64,000 bases of DNA from Methylobacterium mesophilicum SR1.6/6 (GCF_000364445.2 NZ_CP043538.1:3801447-3865446), one strand, 5' to 3'. Numbered from the stretch's first letter, positions 8,235 through 18,407 are shown. Notes: generated from the letters alone by a model not told the origin. Made by a program: numbers and translations.

Positions 8235-8540
8235 TCAGAGCCCGCCCTCGACCACCTCCAGGGCCCGGAGGATCGCGAATCCGATCCGCTCGGCCTCGGC
8301 CTCCGCCCCGTCGGAGGCCGGCAGCAGCGCCACGGTCTCGACCACCGGATCCGCCTCAGGCCCCACCACCACCCGGACGACGTCGCCCTCCTCGGCGGCC
8401 GGGTCGCGGATCAGCCCGACCCGATGGCCGGCCCCGGTGCCGAGGACCCGCAGGGGCGCCTGCGCGGGCTCCGGCCCCTGGGCCGGCGCGCCCGGCCGGC
8501 GGGCGCCGAAGGCCGGGCGGATGACGTTGTCGTCGGGCAT
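8235..8540 (-). CDS. Hypothetical protein downstream of the M20 amidohydrolase
   Basis: 101 residues from ATG 8540, 11 bases after the amidohydrolase stop, so very likely in the same operon. Begins MPDDNVIRPAFGARRPG, then a Pro/Ala-rich linker and a compact segment with alternating strands (DVVRVVVGPEADPVVETVALL) and a C-terminal helix. No family recognised. A much longer frame runs upstream through the amidohydrolase but is an Arg/Pro/Gly-rich shadow. Confidence 0.7.
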   Translation of the reverse strand: MPDDNVIRPAFGARRPGAPAQGPEPAQAPLRVLGTGAGHRVGLIRDPAAEEGDVVRVVVGPEADPVVETVALLPASDGAEAEAERIGFAILRALEVVEGGL

Positions 8541-8551
8541 GGCGATCCCCT

Positions 8552-9829
8552 TCAGGCCCGCGCGGTGGCCAAGCCGGCCGTCGCGAGAACCGCGTCGGCC
8601 AGGACCTGCATCCCGGCGCCGGCCCAGTCCGGCGTGATGCTCTCGGCCTCGTTGTGGCTGATCCCGCCGTGGCAGGGGCAGAACACCAGGGCCGCCGGGA
8701 CCGTGCGGGCGCAGTAGACGGCATCGTGGTAGATCGCCGTCGGCATCCGGGTCCAGGCGTGGCCCCGCGCCTCCGCGGCCGCCTGGACGCGGTCCACCAG
8801 CACCGGGTCGAACGCGGTGGGCGGCGCCCGCCAGAACTCGTCGACGCGGATCGTGACGCCGCGCTCCGCCGCTAGGCCGTCGGCCCGGGCCAGGATCCGT
8901 GCCCGCATCGCCTCGAGCTGCTCCGTGTCGCCGTGGCGGGTGTCGAGGCTGAACCAGACGCGGCCGGGCGTGATGTTGCGGCTCGCCGGCTCGGCTTTCA
9001 GCACGCCCACGGTGGCCCGGCCGCGCTCGTCGCCGGCGCCGACCGCCGCCAAGGCGATGTCCTCCAGCGACGCGATCAGCGCCGCCGCGGCCATCATGGC
9101 GTCGCGCCGGCCGACCATGGGGCTGCCCGCATGGGCCTCCTCGCCCAGCACGGTGATCTCGTACCAGATCTGGGCGAGCGCCCGATCGACCACCCCGATG
9201 GTCAGACCGGCTTCCTCCAGGCGCTTGCCCTGCTCGATATGCAGCTCGAAATAGGCGCCGATCCCCCGCAGGCCGGCCGGGTCCGCCGCGCCCTGCCAGC
9301 CGATGCGCCGCAGCTCGTCCCCGAAGACGTGGCCGGCGAGGTCCCGGGTGGCCATCACGTCGGCCTCCGGAACGATGCCCATGGCGACGCCGCTGCCGCT
9401 CATCGGCGGCGCGAAGCGCGCGCCCTCCTCGTTGCACCAGTTGATCAGCAGGAGCGGCGCCTCGGTCTCGATCCCGGCTTCCTGCAGGGCGCGCATGATC
9501 TCGAGCCCGGCGAGCACGCCGAGGGGGCCGTCGAACTTGCCCCCGGTGGGCTGGGTGTCGAGGTGGCTGCCGATGGCGACGGGCTTCCGGGCCGGGTCCC
9601 GGCCCGGGCGGTGGAAGATCATGTTGCCGATCCGGTCGACGGCGAGGGTGAGCCCCGCGGCCTCGCCCCAGCGCTGGAAGAGGGCGCGCCCCTCGGCGTC
9701 GCGGTCGGTCAGGGTCTGGCGGTCGTTGCCGCCGTTGGGCAGCGCGCCGATCCGGGCAAGATCCATCAGGCTGGCCCAGAGCCGATCCTGCGACAGTGGG
9801 AGGTTGGTGCGGTCCGGATTGCGAACCAT
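8552..9829 (-). CDS. M20-family Zn-dependent amidohydrolase (N-carbamoyl amino acid/allantoate amidase type)
   Basis: 425-residue hydrolase of the beta-ureidopropionase, allantoate amidohydrolase and L-N-carbamoylase group, which cleaves a carbamoyl or ureido group from amino-acid-like substrates. The metal site is visible: GSHLDTQPTGGKFDG (His, Asp), NEEGARF (Glu pair), ELHIEQG, HAGSPM in the dimerisation domain, and GISHNEAE at the C-terminus. The segment YHDAVYCARTVPAAL replaces the more usual GHDA-x-MA pattern, so the substrate may be unusual. The small gene 11 bases downstream is likely co-transcribed. Confidence 0.9.
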   Translation of the reverse strand: MVRNPDRTNLPLSQDRLWASLMDLARIGALPNGGNDRQTLTDRDAEGRALFQRWGEAAGLTLAVDRIGNMIFHRPGRDPARKPVAIGSHLDTQPTGGKFDGPLGVLAGLEIMRALQEAGIETEAPLLLINWCNEEGARFAPPMSGSGVAMGIVPEADVMATRDLAGHVFGDELRRIGWQGAADPAGLRGIGAYFELHIEQGKRLEEAGLTIGVVDRALAQIWYEITVLGEEAHAGSPMVGRRDAMMAAAALIASLEDIALAAVGAGDERGRATVGVLKAEPASRNITPGRVWFSLDTRHGDTEQLEAMRARILARADGLAAERGVTIRVDEFWRAPPTAFDPVLVDRVQAAAEARGHAWTRMPTAIYHDAVYCARTVPAALVFCPCHGGISHNEAESITPDWAGAGMQVLADAVLATAGLATARA

Positions 9830-10307
9830 GGCGCCTCTGCGGGGTGCGTGCGGGGTGCGGCGAGGTTAGGCCGTGTCGCGGATGCGCACCAGGGACGGCG
9901 CTTCCCGACGGGCGAGGTCGGTCATCGCGGCCGGACGTCGAGGCTGTCGCCACGCCGACCCGCCGGTCCCGAACCGACGGATCGTGGCGCAGGACGATCC
10001 GCGAGAGATGAAGTCCCGCGGCCTCGCAGAGCGTCGCCGACGGAGGCGCGCGAAGTATCCGCAAGCCGCGATTCTACCTACGGACGCCCGCCCGCCGACA
10101 GGACTGGCGAGTCTGATACAATTCCCTCGCGCATGACAGATTAACCCCGAGGGTAATCATATTTGATCACCGCGACAACATGTCAGATGCTGATAAATAC
10201 CCAAAGCCCTCGACACCTCTGGACAGGGCAGCCACGGGCTGCCTGTGTCTTGATTGTTATGTCCATCACCGTACAAGCACAGGTTGGAACAATTCGAAGG
10301 GGGCCCG
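9830..10307. other. Intergenic region with AT-rich promoter zone
   Basis: 478 bases between the divergent amidohydrolase and PAS gene. Bases 9840-10060 show no gene. Bases 10080-10290 are much richer in A and T than the surroundings (for example GATTAACCCCGAGGGTAATC, a short palindrome around 10140), and probably hold the promoter of the PAS gene. No further structure recognised. Confidence 0.5.
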
Positions 10308-10859
10308 ATGCAGCTAGCGTCCGAGGCAGTCGCTGCCCTGCAGCCCGCGGGGTTCGTCGGGATCTGGGATACCGATGTCTCCGCCGGCCGGTCGGTGCTG
10401 GACGCGGGCGCCGCCGCCATGCTGGCCGGTAACCCGGGCCTCGCCGGTCAGCCCCTCGCCCTCGAGACCGCGCTGGGACGCATCCATCCGGAGGACCGCG
10501 ACTGGGTCTTCGGGAAGATCCGGCGCGTCCGGCAGACCGGCGGGCCGGTCTCCCTCGAATTCCGGGTCCTGTCGGGCCGGGGCGACGTCCGCTGGATCCT
10601 CAACCGGGGCTTCCTGGGCCCGGACGGCTCGGGCACGCTGCACGGGCGTGGTGCCTATCTCGACGTCACGGATCTCTACGCCCGGCCGGCACGCACCCCG
10701 GACGGCGCCCCGCTGCAGGCCGGCGACCTTGAGGCCGCCGCCGATCACTGCATCGACGCCCATGCGGCCCTCGACCGCTACGGGGACCCGTACCTGCAGA
10801 CGGTCTCCGGCATGCTGCTGCTCGGGATCGGCCGGACGCTGGCGCAGCGTCAGGCCTGA
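10308..10859 (+). CDS. Stand-alone PAS domain protein, paralogue of the gene at 28894
   Basis: 183 residues from ATG 10308, which follows GAAGGGGG. One PAS fold (about residues 12-125): GIWDTDVSAGRSVLDAGAA, then IHPEDRDWVFGKI and RWILNRGFLGPDGSG, ending DVTDLY. The C-terminal 55 residues are helical (AADHCIDAHAAL ... LLLGIGRTLAQ). There is no output domain. The gene at 28894 has the same order (GTWDWD, VHPDDHDWLL, RWLLSRG, DITEM, LLMSLGRAIA). Likely a signalling adaptor or a sensor for another protein; ligand unknown. Confidence 0.75.
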   Translation: MQLASEAVAALQPAGFVGIWDTDVSAGRSVLDAGAAAMLAGNPGLAGQPLALETALGRIHPEDRDWVFGKIRRVRQTGGPVSLEFRVLSGRGDVRWILNRGFLGPDGSGTLHGRGAYLDVTDLYARPARTPDGAPLQAGDLEAAADHCIDAHAALDRYGDPYLQTVSGMLLLGIGRTLAQRQA

Positions 10860-10874
10860 TCGGCGGCGCCGGAT

Positions 10875-11309
10875 TCAGGTCCGCCAGGGATGGGCCGGCA
10901 GCTCCGTGCGGCCGATGGCCTTGGCGCCGGCCTCCGCGACGGTGTGGTCGTTTTCCACGGTCGAGCCGCTGACCCCGATGGCGCCCGACATCACGCCGTC
11001 CGCGTCGACGATCGGGATCCCGCCCGGGAAGGTGATCAGGCCGTCATTCGAGTGCTCGATCCCGTAGAGCGGGCCGCCCGGCTGGGAAAGCTGGCCGATC
11101 TGGCCGGTCATCATGCCGAAGAACACCGAAGTCTTGGCCTTCTTGTGGGCGATGTCGATGGAACCGACCCACGCATCGTCCATGCGATGGAACGCCTTCA
11201 GGTTGCCGCCGGAATCCACCACGGCGATGCACATCTGGGTGCCGAGTTCCGTCGCCTTCGCCCGCGCGGCGGCGATGGCCTTCTCGGCCTGCTCAATCGT
11301 GACGTGCAT
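10875..11309 (-). CDS. GlcG/HbpS family heme-binding-like protein (DUF336)
   Basis: 144 residues from ATG 11309. Matches the GlcG/HbpS (DUF336) fold: [17 protein letters not shown], then [40 protein letters not shown] and a C-terminal AEAGAKAI helix. Family members bind heme or sit in glycolate and diol-oxidation operons; no such neighbour is present here, so the role is open. A GGGAG ribosome site precedes the start. The frame continues to 11402 but without protein-like sequence. Confidence 0.87.
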   Translation of the reverse strand: MHVTIEQAEKAIAAARAKATELGTQMCIAVVDSGGNLKAFHRMDDAWVGSIDIAHKKAKTSVFFGMMTGQIGQLSQPGGPLYGIEHSNDGLITFPGGIPIVDADGVMSGAIGVSGSTVENDHTVAEAGAKAIGRTELPAHPWRT

Positions 11310-11586
11310 GGGACACTCCCGTTCGCGGTTTCTACGCGACAGGCTGTGACCCTTTGAAGCGTCCGGCGCAAGCAGGCCCGGTCGCAACGCGTTCAACGGC
11401 ACACGGCAGAGCGCCCTCTTGGACGTTCACACATCTCTGTCCGGAGCTCTCTCTTCTCCTCCCTGTGGGGCGGGAGACGCGCAACCCCCTCGCTTCCCTC
11501 CCGCCGAGAAAGACGTGTGACCATCCTAGCCCACCCAGTCGGTGCGGCACGGTCGAGGCCCCTGTTCTTCGGGCGGACGCACGAGC

Positions 11587-14500
11587 TCAGCCGGCGCGCT
11601 CCCGGGCAGCGCGCACGCGCTCCAGCAGCGCATCGGCCAGGGCAGCGCAATCCGCGGGGCCGGGACAGGGGCGCTTCCACACGACCCGCCCCTCGCGCAG
11701 GATGATCTCCTTCGCCGCCGCCATCGCGGGCAGCGGCCGGTCGGGCCTCAGATCGGCCGCCACGCCCTGCGGACCGCCCCGGAGCCGGGCCACGCCCAAT
11801 TCGCAGCAGGCGGCGCGCAGCCGGGCGAGGTCGAACAGGGCGAGCACCGGCGCGGGCGCCGCGCCGAACCGGTCCTCCACTTCCCCGGCGAGCGCCTCGA
11901 TCGCCTCGGCGTCGCGCAGGCGCAGGAGTCGCGTGTAGAGGCTCAGGCGGATCTCGGGCTCGGGCACGTAATCCGCGGGGATCCGGCTCGGCAGGCCGAG
12001 CTCGATCTCGGGGCTCCAATCCTCGGCCCGGCCGCCCTTGGCGGCGGTGAGCGCCAATTGCAGCAGGTGCTGGTAGAGGCCGAGTCCGACCAGCTTGGCG
12101 TGGCCGGCCTGATCCTCGCCGACGAGGTCGCCCGCGCCGCGCAGGTCGAGGTCGCGGGCGCTCACCGCGAAGCCGGCGCCGAGGCGGTCGAGGGCTTCCA
12201 GGGCGCGCAGGCGCTGAAGGGCCGCCGCGGGCGGGGGCGCGGCCGGGTCGCTGAGCAGGTGGACGGTGCCGCGCCGCTGGCCGCGGCCGACGCGCCCGCG
12301 CAGCTGATGGAGCTGCGCCAGCCCGAACCGGGCGGCGTCCCAGACCAGCATGGTGTTGGCCCGGGGCACGTCGAGCCCGCTCTCCACGATGGCGGTGGCG
12401 AGCAGCACGTCGCCGTCGCCCTCCGCGAAGCGGACCATGACCTCGTCCATGGCCGACGGCTTCAGGTCCCCGTGCGCCACGAGGATGTCCAGTCCCGGCA
12501 CCAGGGCGCGCAGGCGCTCGGCCATGGGACCGATATCCTCGATCCGCGGGCAGACCACGAAGCTCTGGCCGCTCCGGCGGTGCTCGCGGATGAGCGCCTC
12601 GCGGACCGCGTCCGCGTCGAAGGGCGCCACCACGGTGCGGACCGGCTGGCGCAGGGCCGGGGGCGTGGCGAGCACGCTCAGGCTCTGGAGGCCGACGAGG
12701 GCCGCCTGGAGGGTGCGGGGGATGGGGGTCGCGGTCAGCGTCAGCACGTGACCGCCCCCCCGGGGGCTCTCGGCCAAGCGACGCAGATCCGCCTTCAGCT
12801 TGGCGCCGAAGCGCTGCTCCTCGTCGATCACCGTCAGGCCGAGATCCGCAAAGGCGGCGCCGGCCAGCGCGTGGGTGCCGACCACGAGCCGGATCGTGCC
12901 GTCGGCGAGTCCCGCCTTGACGCGCTTGGCCTCGGCGGGCGCCACGAGGCGCGACAGCTGCGCGACCTCGATGCCGAAGCGTCCGAAGCGGCGACGCAGA
13001 ATCTCGGTGTGCTGGCGCGCCAGCACGGTGGTGGGGGCGATCAGCGCCGCCTGCTTGCCGGAGAAGATCGCCGCCGCCAGCGCCCGGAGCGCCACCTCGG
13101 TCTTGCCGAAGCCGACATCGCCGCAGACCAGCCGGTCCATGGGCCGGCCGGAGGCGAGATCGGCCATCAGCGCGTCGAAAGCCGCTGCCTGATCGGGGGT
13201 CGGCGCGAATCCGAAGCCGGCCGCGAAGCGCTCCATGTCGCGGGCCGGCGGCGCCAGGACCGGGGCCTCGGTCTCCCGGCGGGCGCGGGCCGCTTCCAGC
13301 ATCAGGCGGGCGGTGCGCGCCATGGTAGCCTCGGCCTCCAGGCGGCGCCGAGGCCAGGTGCCACCGTCGAGCTTGTCGAGGGTGACGGCATCGGGCTCCG
13401 GCCCGTAGCGGCCAGATCCGGTCGGCCTGGGTCACCGGCACCATCAGGATCGCGTCGCCGGCGAAGCGCAGGCGCAGGGCCTCGGAGGCCTCCGGGCCCT
13501 CGCCGCCCTCGCCGCCCCGCGCGGCGACCGGCTCCAGCCCCTCGAACACGCACAGGCCGTGATCGCGGTCCACGGCCACGTCGCCGGGGCGCAGGTCGAC
13601 CTCGCCCATCGGCAGGATCGCCCGGGCGCCCCCCGCCACCGCGGCCTCCGGCCCGAACAGGTCGGCGGCGGCGATCACGGTGGCGCCCTGCTCGGGCACC
13701 CGGAACCCGGCCGCCAGCGGCGCCTCCAGGGCGAGGACGTCGCCCGGGACCGCCTCGGCGACGTCGGCCCAGGCGTCGATCAGGCGGATCGGGCGCTCGG
13801 CGATCTTGCCGGCCTGGCGCACGAGGCGCCGGAGCGGCCGGACCGTGCCGGCGAGCACCACGATGTCGCCGGCCTTCAGCCGGTCGCGCATGACCTTCGC
13901 GAACGCCGTCCCCGGCCGGCGCTCCCGGGCGAAGGCCGGCATGGCGCGGGGCGCCCCGGCCGCCTCGGTGGCGGTGATGCGTTCGTGCGCCGCCACGATG
14001 TCGCGCCACGCGTCGCGCGCCAGGTAGAGGCCCGCGCCGGCCAAGCCACGCCCGTCGCGGGCCTTCAGCCGCCCGCGCGCCTCGTCCATCTGCTCGTAGA
14101 AGGCGTCGATTCGCGCCTGCGTGCCGTCCTCGACCACGAGGCGCGCCTCGGGCACGTAGTCCAGGAGGGTGACGAGGTGGGGATAGTAGCGGTCGAGGCG
14201 GTGCTCCTGGCCCGTGAACGGCTCGAAGCTCTGGCCGGAGCCCGGCTCCAGGATGATCTCGGTCGCCGGATCGATCACCAGTTCCATCGCGTCCGCCACC
14301 GAGCGCTGCGAGACCGGATCGTAGGAGCGGATCGCGGTCACGCGTCCACCCGCATGCTCGATCCGGCAGGGCCGCGGCGCGGCGGCGGGAAAGACCTCCA
14401 CGGTGCGGCCGCGGACGGCGATCTCGCCGGGCTCGTCGACCCGCTCGTCGAGGATGTAGCCGAGGCGCTTGAGGTCGGTCGTCGCGGCGGCGACGTCGAG

Positions 14501-14905
14501 GGTGTCGCCGACCCGCAGGGTCACGCGGGCCGTGGCCCAGGTCTCCGGCGGCGGCACGCGCTGGACGAGCGCCGGGGCGGTCGTCAGCACGAAGTCCGGC
14601 AGGGCGTCCGTGTCGGTCAGCCACCGCATCACCGCGGCCCGGGCGCCCATCGTGGCCCGCGACGGCGAGGCGTGGTCGAAGGGCAGGCAGTCCCATTCGG
14701 GATAGACCGCGACCTGCGCGTCGGGATCGAGCGCCCGGAGGGTCGCGGCGAGGTCCTCCAGGCGGCGCGCGTCCCGGGCGACGTGCACGACCGGCCCGGG
14801 TCCCGCGGCGAAGGCCAGCAGCGCCACCGCCAGGGCCCCGGTGGGCATCAGCGGCGCGTCCTCGAGTCCCTGCTGCGCGCCCGCCTTCGTCCTGCGCTTG
14901 GCCAT
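11587..14905 (-). pseudogene. Mfd-like (transcription-repair coupling factor type) helicase, frameshifted
   Basis: Reading from ATG 14905, about 498 residues match the front of Mfd: a UvrB-like domain (VYPEWDCLPFDHASPS) and a CarD-like RNA-polymerase-binding segment (RPGDVAVDRDHGLCVFEGLEP). The frame is then lost near 13410. The remainder is in another frame: helicase with Walker A GDVGFGKTE, DEEQRFG, LTATPIPRTLQ, HQLRGRVGRGQRRG, and a TRCF C-terminal domain ending 11587. The joint reads ATC TGG then CCGCTAC; removing one C restores IWRYG and continuous sequence across the gap. Repaired length is about 1,106 residues, close to E. coli Mfd (1,148). Probably a second, non-canonical Mfd; either a pseudogene or a base-calling error. 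Confidence 0.85.
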
Positions 14906-15333
14906 GCCTGATCCGAACCTGTCCCCTTCGAGCCGGCAACGCCGCATCCGCCGCCGAGGCTCCCGTCCGCGGCGATCGGATCCACAGGCGCGGCCTGACC
15001 ACCGACGGGCCGTCTGCGCGCGTGGCCCCGGGAACACGAGAACGTGAGCGCGCGGGCGCCGCCGCCCGGGGCCGTCGTCGCGCCGGACGGTGGACGCACG
15101 GATGTACAATTTGAAATTGTGGATACTGGTATCCGGGCACGTATCCGGGCTCGCTACCCGATCCGATGCAGCAACCGAAAAGAGGCCGCCGCGGCGGGAT
15201 CCGATGGGGCGCTTCAACAGCTTACCGTCACGGCAACGATCGGTTCGCCACGCCGCCAGAACTGCGTTGCATGGACTCACTTGGGAGGGTCAGGGACGTG
15301 GGCTATGACGCTCCCGTGTCGCGGAACAGGACA
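14906..15333. other. Intergenic region upstream of the hybrid kinase
   Basis: 428 bases between the divergent Mfd-like gene and the hybrid kinase. It holds a perfect odd palindrome ACAATTTGAAATTGT at 15106-15120, and just after it a tandem repeat of TATCCGGGC (about 15130-15154). The palindrome is the most AT-rich spot around and looks like an operator or promoter element. No gene seen. Confidence 0.5.
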
Positions 15334-18153
15334 ATGCCCCGCCCGTCGGGTTTCGAGCCCCAGCATCCCCAGCGGCTCGCCGCCCTGCGGGCCTACGCCA
15401 TCCTCGACACCCCGCCGGAGCGCGAGTTCGACGAGATCGCCGAGATGGCCGCCCAGGCCTGCGGCACGCCGATGGCGCATATCAACTTCGTCGATGCCGA
15501 CCGGCAATGGATCAAGGCCGCATTCGGCCACGCGGTGCGGGCGATGCCCCTCGACTTCGGGTTCTGCACCGAGGCAATGCGCGAGGAGGGCGCCCTCGTG
15601 CTGCCGGACCTCACAGCGATGCCGGACAGCGCCGCCAATCCCCTCGTCACCGGCGAGCCGCATCTGCGCTTCTACGCCGGCGTGCCCCTCGTGACGCCCG
15701 AGGGCTGGGCGATCGGGACGCTCTGCGTCCTCGACCGCGTGCCGCGCACGCTGACCGACCAGCAGCTGTTCATCCTCAAGGCGCTCGCCCGGACCGTGAT
15801 GACGCAGCTGGAGACCCGCTGCGCCGAGGCCGCCCTGCGCCGCAACGAGGAGCGCTACCGCTCGCTCTTCGCGTTCATCGAGTCCGGCTTCTGCCTCGTC
15901 GAGATGGTGTTCGGGGAAGGTGATCGCGCGATCGACGGACGCTTCCTGGAGGTCAATCCCGCCTTCGAGCGGCAGACGGGCCTGACAGACGCGGTCGGCC
16001 GACAGTTGCAGGATCTCGTGCCCGCACCCGAGCAGCGCTGGCTCGATCTCTACGGCCGGGTCGCCTTGACCGGGGAGCCCGTCCGCTTCGAGCAGGAGGC
16101 CAGGGCGCTGGGCCGCTGGTACGACGTCCACGCCTACCGGGTCGACGGGCCGGGGCGGAACCGGGTCGCCATCCTGTTCAACGACATCACCGAGCGCCGC
16201 TGGAGCGAGCTGGCGCTCCAGGCACGGGAGGCCGAACTCCGTCTGGTCGCGGACGCCATGCCGGTGCTGATCGCCTTCATCGACCGCAACCTCGTCTATC
16301 GGTTCGCCAACGCCGCCTACGAGACCTGGACGGGCCGGTCGGCCAGCGCGGTGGTCGGCCAGACGGTCCAGGGTCTCCTCGGCGCGGAGGGTTTCGAGGC
16401 GCGGCGCGCGGCCATCGCGCAGGCCCTCGCCGGGCACGAGGTCCGCCAGGAATGGGCCTGGACCTTCCCGGACGGGGAGGCCCGGACCGCCGACACCCGC
16501 TACCTCCCGCGCCGGGACGCGGAGGGGCGGGTCGACGGGTTCTACGTGTTCGCGCACGACGTCTCGGAGCGGACGCGGATCGAGGCGCTGCTCCAGAGCC
16601 GGGCGGAGCGCCTGGAGGCCCAGGTCGCCGCCCAGACCCGCGACCGCGACCGGGTCTGGACGCTCTCGCCGGTGCTGAAGCTCGTCGCGGACCGGGACGG
16701 GCGGGCGCATGCGGTGAACCCCTCCTGGAGCCGGGCGCTCGGCTGGTCGGAGGCCGAGACCCTGGGCCGGCCCGCCCTGGACTTCGTCGCGCCGCCGGAG
16801 CGCGCGGCGGCGCAGGCGGCCCTGGAGCCGCTCTGCGCGGATCGCCGCGTCGAGGACGTCGAGCTGTCCTGCCTGACCCGCGCGGGCGACCGGCGGCGCG
16901 TCCTCTGGACCGTGGTCCCGGAGGACGGGCTGTACTACGGGTTCGGGCGCGACATCACCGAGCAGCGCCAGGCCGAGGAGGCGCTGCGGCAGTCGCAGAA
17001 GCTCGAGGCCATCGGCCAGCTCACCGGCGGCGTGGCGCACGACTTCAACAACCTGCTGACCATCATCCGCTCGTCCGTCGAGTTCCTGCGCCGGCCCGAG
17101 CTCGCGGAGGAGCGCCGCCGCCGCTACCTCGACGCGGTCTCCGACACGGTCGACCGCGCCGCCAAGCTCACCGGCCAGCTCCTCGCCTTCGCCCGGCGGC
17201 AGGCGCTGAAGCCCCAGGTCTTCGACATCGGCGCGCGCCTGCGCAGCATCGCCGACATGCTCGACTCGGTCACCGGCGCGCGCATCCGCGTCGCCATCGA
17301 GCTGCCGGACGCGCCCCGGTTCGTGCGCGCCGACGAGAGCCAGTTCGAGACGGCGCTGATCAACATGGCGGTCAATGCCCGGGACGCCATGGACGGCGAG
17401 GGCGGCCTGACCCTGCGCCTCGAGAGCGACCGGCCGATGCCGCCGATCCGCGGGCATGCCGGCGCGCGCGGGCCGTTCGTGGCCGTCCGGGTCACCGACA
17501 CCGGTGCGGGCATACCGGCCTCGGATCTCGGGCGGATCTTCGAGCCGTTCTTCACCACCAAGGAGATCGGCAAGGGTACCGGGCTCGGCCTCAGCCAGGT
17601 GATCGGCTTCGCCAAGCAATCGGGCGGCGACATCGACGTGGAGAGCGCCGTCGGCTGCGGCACCACCTTCACCCTGTACCTGCCGCAGGTCGAGGCCTCC
17701 GCGGCGTCGGACGATGCTGGGTCCGACGACCGTCGCGAGGTGGAGCCCCAGAGGGGCCTGTGCATCCTCGTGGTGGAGGACAATCTCGGGGTCGGGCGGT
17801 TCTGCACCCAGATCCTGGAGGATCTGGGCCACGCGCCGGTCTGGACGAAATCCGCCGAGGAGGCACTGGCCGAACTCGACAGGACGCCGGACCGGTTCGA
17901 CGTGGTCTTCTCGGACGTGGTCATGCCGGGCATGGGCGGCTTCGCCCTCGCGCGGCACCTGCAGGCGAGCCGCCCCGACCTGCCGGTGGTGCTGACGTCC
18001 GGCTACAGCCACGTCCTCGCCAAGGACGACACCCACGGCTTCGCCCTGGTGCGCAAACCCTATTCCGCCCAGCAGCTCGCCCAGGTGCTCTACGGGGCGG
18101 CGAAACGGCGGATCCGGCCGCGCCACGCTGCAGATGAGCTCGCGCACGACTGA
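15334..18153 (+). CDS. Hybrid sensor histidine kinase (GAF, PAS x3, HisKA, HATPase, receiver)
   Basis: 939 residues from ATG 15334, preceded by CAGGA. No membrane segments: a cytoplasmic sensor. Order: GAF domain (about 8-170, beginning RLAALRAYAILDTPPE), three PAS domains (about 175-295, 300-425 and 440-555), HisKA with phospho-acceptor His569 in VAHDFNNLLT, HATPase (NMAVNARDAMDG near 676, DTGAGIP, GTGLGLS near 749), then a receiver (about 810-925) with Asp861 in FSDVVMPGMGG and Lys in LVRKPYS. The H-D-F-N-N-L box marks the HisKA group common with intramolecular receivers. No response regulator is adjacent. Confidence 0.93.
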   Translation: MPRPSGFEPQHPQRLAALRAYAILDTPPEREFDEIAEMAAQACGTPMAHINFVDADRQWIKAAFGHAVRAMPLDFGFCTEAMREEGALVLPDLTAMPDSAANPLVTGEPHLRFYAGVPLVTPEGWAIGTLCVLDRVPRTLTDQQLFILKALARTVMTQLETRCAEAALRRNEERYRSLFAFIESGFCLVEMVFGEGDRAIDGRFLEVNPAFERQTGLTDAVGRQLQDLVPAPEQRWLDLYGRVALTGEPVRFEQEARALGRWYDVHAYRVDGPGRNRVAILFNDITERRWSELALQAREAELRLVADAMPVLIAFIDRNLVYRFANAAYETWTGRSASAVVGQTVQGLLGAEGFEARRAAIAQALAGHEVRQEWAWTFPDGEARTADTRYLPRRDAEGRVDGFYVFAHDVSERTRIEALLQSRAERLEAQVAAQTRDRDRVWTLSPVLKLVADRDGRAHAVNPSWSRALGWSEAETLGRPALDFVAPPERAAAQAALEPLCADRRVEDVELSCLTRAGDRRRVLWTVVPEDGLYYGFGRDITEQRQAEEALRQSQKLEAIGQLTGGVAHDFNNLLTIIRSSVEFLRRPELAEERRRRYLDAVSDTVDRAAKLTGQLLAFARRQALKPQVFDIGARLRSIADMLDSVTGARIRVAIELPDAPRFVRADESQFETALINMAVNARDAMDGEGGLTLRLESDRPMPPIRGHAGARGPFVAVRVTDTGAGIPASDLGRIFEPFFTTKEIGKGTGLGLSQVIGFAKQSGGDIDVESAVGCGTTFTLYLPQVEASAASDDAGSDDRREVEPQRGLCILVVEDNLGVGRFCTQILEDLGHAPVWTKSAEEALAELDRTPDRFDVVFSDVVMPGMGGFALARHLQASRPDLPVVLTSGYSHVLAKDDTHGFALVRKPYSAQQLAQVLYGAAKRRIRPRHAADELAHD

Positions 18154-18378
18154 GCACGACTGAGACCGTGTCCGGTTGATCCCTTCGGCGCCGCCGCCCT
18201 TGTGGGCGCAGCGAAGCGCCTCCGGGGTTGGGCTCCACGTCGTTCGGCCTCGCGCCAGCCCTGGGGCGCTTCGCTGCGTCGCTCGATCCGGCCGCGGCGT
18301 CCCTGCAGGGGCTGACGACGCTGGAGCGGACTTCCCCGGCCGGCTCCGAGCGGGAACGCGGCGGTGATCGCGAGCCCA

Positions 18379-18404
18379 GGAACAAGGTCATCCGACTCGG
18401 GTTG
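18379..18404 (+). promoter_or_regulatory. Candidate sigma-EcfG promoter of small RNA copy 2
   Basis: GGAAC at 18379-18383, a 16-base spacer, then GGTT at 18400-18403. This differs from the GGAAC-N16-CGTT consensus in one base. A start site 6-8 bases downstream would place the RNA 5' end at about 18410, immediately before the conserved 5' hairpin that begins at 18413. The fit between promoter position and RNA boundary is the main support. Confidence 0.55.
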
Positions 18405-18407
18405 ACC

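Noticed and set aside
8235..10064. A 609-codon minus-strand frame overlapping the M20 amidohydrolase
   Set aside because: Only its last 101 codons (8540-8235) are protein-like; the rest is an Arg/Pro/Gly-rich shadow of the amidohydrolase in another frame.
11393..13400. Continuation of the Mfd N-terminal frame to 11393
   Set aside because: After about 13410 the frame reads low-complexity Arg/Pro/Gly sequence while the true helicase domain continues in another frame.
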